Origin: JAGQWW01 sp041392845
Lineage (GTDB): Bacteria > Bacteroidota > Bacteroidia > Chitinophagales > Saprospiraceae
Assembly: GCA_041392845.1 (NCBI GenBank)
Contig: JAWKLG010000012.1
Span: forward strand, 1 to 64,000
Direction of reading: 5' to 3'
DNA length: 64,000 nt
Under the pieces are notes generated by a model, which saw nothing but the letters and a program-made list of their open reading frames with translations, ran no database searches and had not been told where the DNA came from. Positions 63,445 through 64,000 of this stretch are shown here, piece by piece. Each line of letters begins with the position of its first letter. The first letter of the stretch is position 1. Both the position numbers and the translations under genes were made by a program.

Positions 63445-64000
63445 TTAAACCTGGTCTTGATTTTTAACCATGTTTAATACACTTCCTAAATATTTATTTT
63501 CCAGATGTTTCAAATAGGCAAGTGCTTCAGCATCTTTGCTTTCAACAGAGGATTTAGCTGAAAAGACGCCTATTACTTTGTCTGCCATTTGAGCCAACTC
63601 CCTGGTATCGGCATAATGATTTAATGCCGGACCTTCCAGGAAAATATAATCGTATTGTTGTTGATATTGGTATAGTATTCTGATAAAATCCTTGCCTGCC
63701 ATGGCTTCAGTAGGACTTAAATTGCCGCCAAAATTGGGCAAAACGTCGACGGTAGCCGGTAAAAATCCAGGACTTACAGGTAGAGGATTTTTATTAGAGT
63801 TGTTTGCGCTGTTTGAAATGCCACTTTCAAATGGAACCTGATCCGCTGCTATTGTTGCTAAGTTGGAAAGGGAATTGTTTCTAAAGTTGGTATCAATCAA
63901 CAAAACCCTTTTATGAGTAAGACTAAAAGCATAAGCCAGGGCCAGCATAAAAAAGGATTTACCTTCTCCCGGATTCAAACTACTCACCAGGAAAGTTTTT
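63445..64000 (-). CDS. Tyrosine-kinase-like ATPase of exopolysaccharide export (partial)
   Basis: The gene continues beyond the window edge. The visible C-terminal ~185 residues have the BY-kinase/ParA fold: Walker A SSLNPGEGKSFF, then VLLIDTNFRNN (Walker A', with Asn where most kinases have a second Asp), and YIFLEGPALNHYADTRELAQMADKVIG (Walker B region, Glu instead of Asp; shown here as one domain). There is no C-terminal tyrosine cluster (tail YLGSVLNMVKNQDQV). It probably regulates chain length or export, possibly as a weak or inactive kinase. Separated by 95 bases from the flippase. Confidence 0.75.
   Translation of the reverse strand, partial: KTFLVSSLNPGEGKSFFMLALAYAFSLTHKRVLLIDTNFRNNSLSNLATIAADQVPFESGISNSANNSNKNPLPVSPGFLPATVDVLPNFGGNLSPTEAMAGKDFIRILYQYQQQYDYIFLEGPALNHYADTRELAQMADKVIGVFSAKSSVESKDAEALAYLKHLENKYLGSVLNMVKNQDQV

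Overview
The window looks like a chromosomal segment of a free-living Bacteroidota bacterium, most likely of the Saprospiraceae/Saprospirales type. This is inferred from two PorP/SprF-type type IX secretion (T9SS) proteins, two giant secreted proteins ending in a gliding-motility-associated (CHU_C, type B) sorting domain, an esterase with a type A-like tail, a TonB-dependent receptor with a CarboxypepD_reg domain, a DUF4175 protein, and several upstream regions carrying the Bacteroidota -7 promoter box TAnnTTTG. I see no rRNA, tRNA, insertion sequence, prophage or CRISPR array.

Layout. 0.4-6 kb: an outer-membrane barrel protein, then a two-gene soluble NAD-linked formate dehydrogenase (molybdopterin subunit plus a fused NuoE/NuoF-like diaphorase). 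6.4-11.7 kb: a co-directional pair of superfamily 1 helicases, the first with an N-terminal PD-(D/E)XK nuclease. 11.8-18 kb: PorP/SprF, TonB receptor, EamA transporter, class V aminotransferase. 18-20.5 kb: an ECF sigma factor in an operon with a membrane-anchored protein whose C-terminus resembles an outer-membrane barrel, and a small barrel protein. 21-35.5 kb: T9SS esterase, UDP-glucose dehydrogenase, membrane patatin, thioredoxin-like protein, DUF4175 coiled-coil protein, small housekeeping genes, an LptF/LptG permease and a PAP2 phosphatase. 35.8-46.2 kb: PorP/SprF followed by two huge multi-domain adhesin-like T9SS cargo proteins. 46-57.5 kb: tocopherol cyclase-like protein, S41 peptidase, M14 deacylase, topA, STAS protein, clpC, the infC-rpmI-rplT operon and an RDD protein. 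57.5-64 kb: a minus-strand exopolysaccharide operon (tyrosine-kinase-like ATPase cut by the window edge, flippase, methyltransferase, glycosyltransferase, a 40-residue membrane peptide, an O-antigen ligase broken by a one-base frameshift, a short TolC-like protein).

The most unusual signal is not a gene. Between positions 1 and about 27.5 kb, nearly every larger intergenic gap is filled with degenerate repeats of strict 7-base period. They use several unit families (GCCAACA, ATTCGCT, CACCTAG, GTAAACC/CCGCAAA, GCTCG). They abut or run into the 3' ends of genes, supplying the last codons and stop of at least two proteins, and they sit beside hairpins with variable stems but constant cores. Intergenic gaps after 28 kb lack them. 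Second in interest are the nuclease-helicase/helicase pair, the sigma/barrel operon, and the frameshifted ligase with its coupled micro-ORF.
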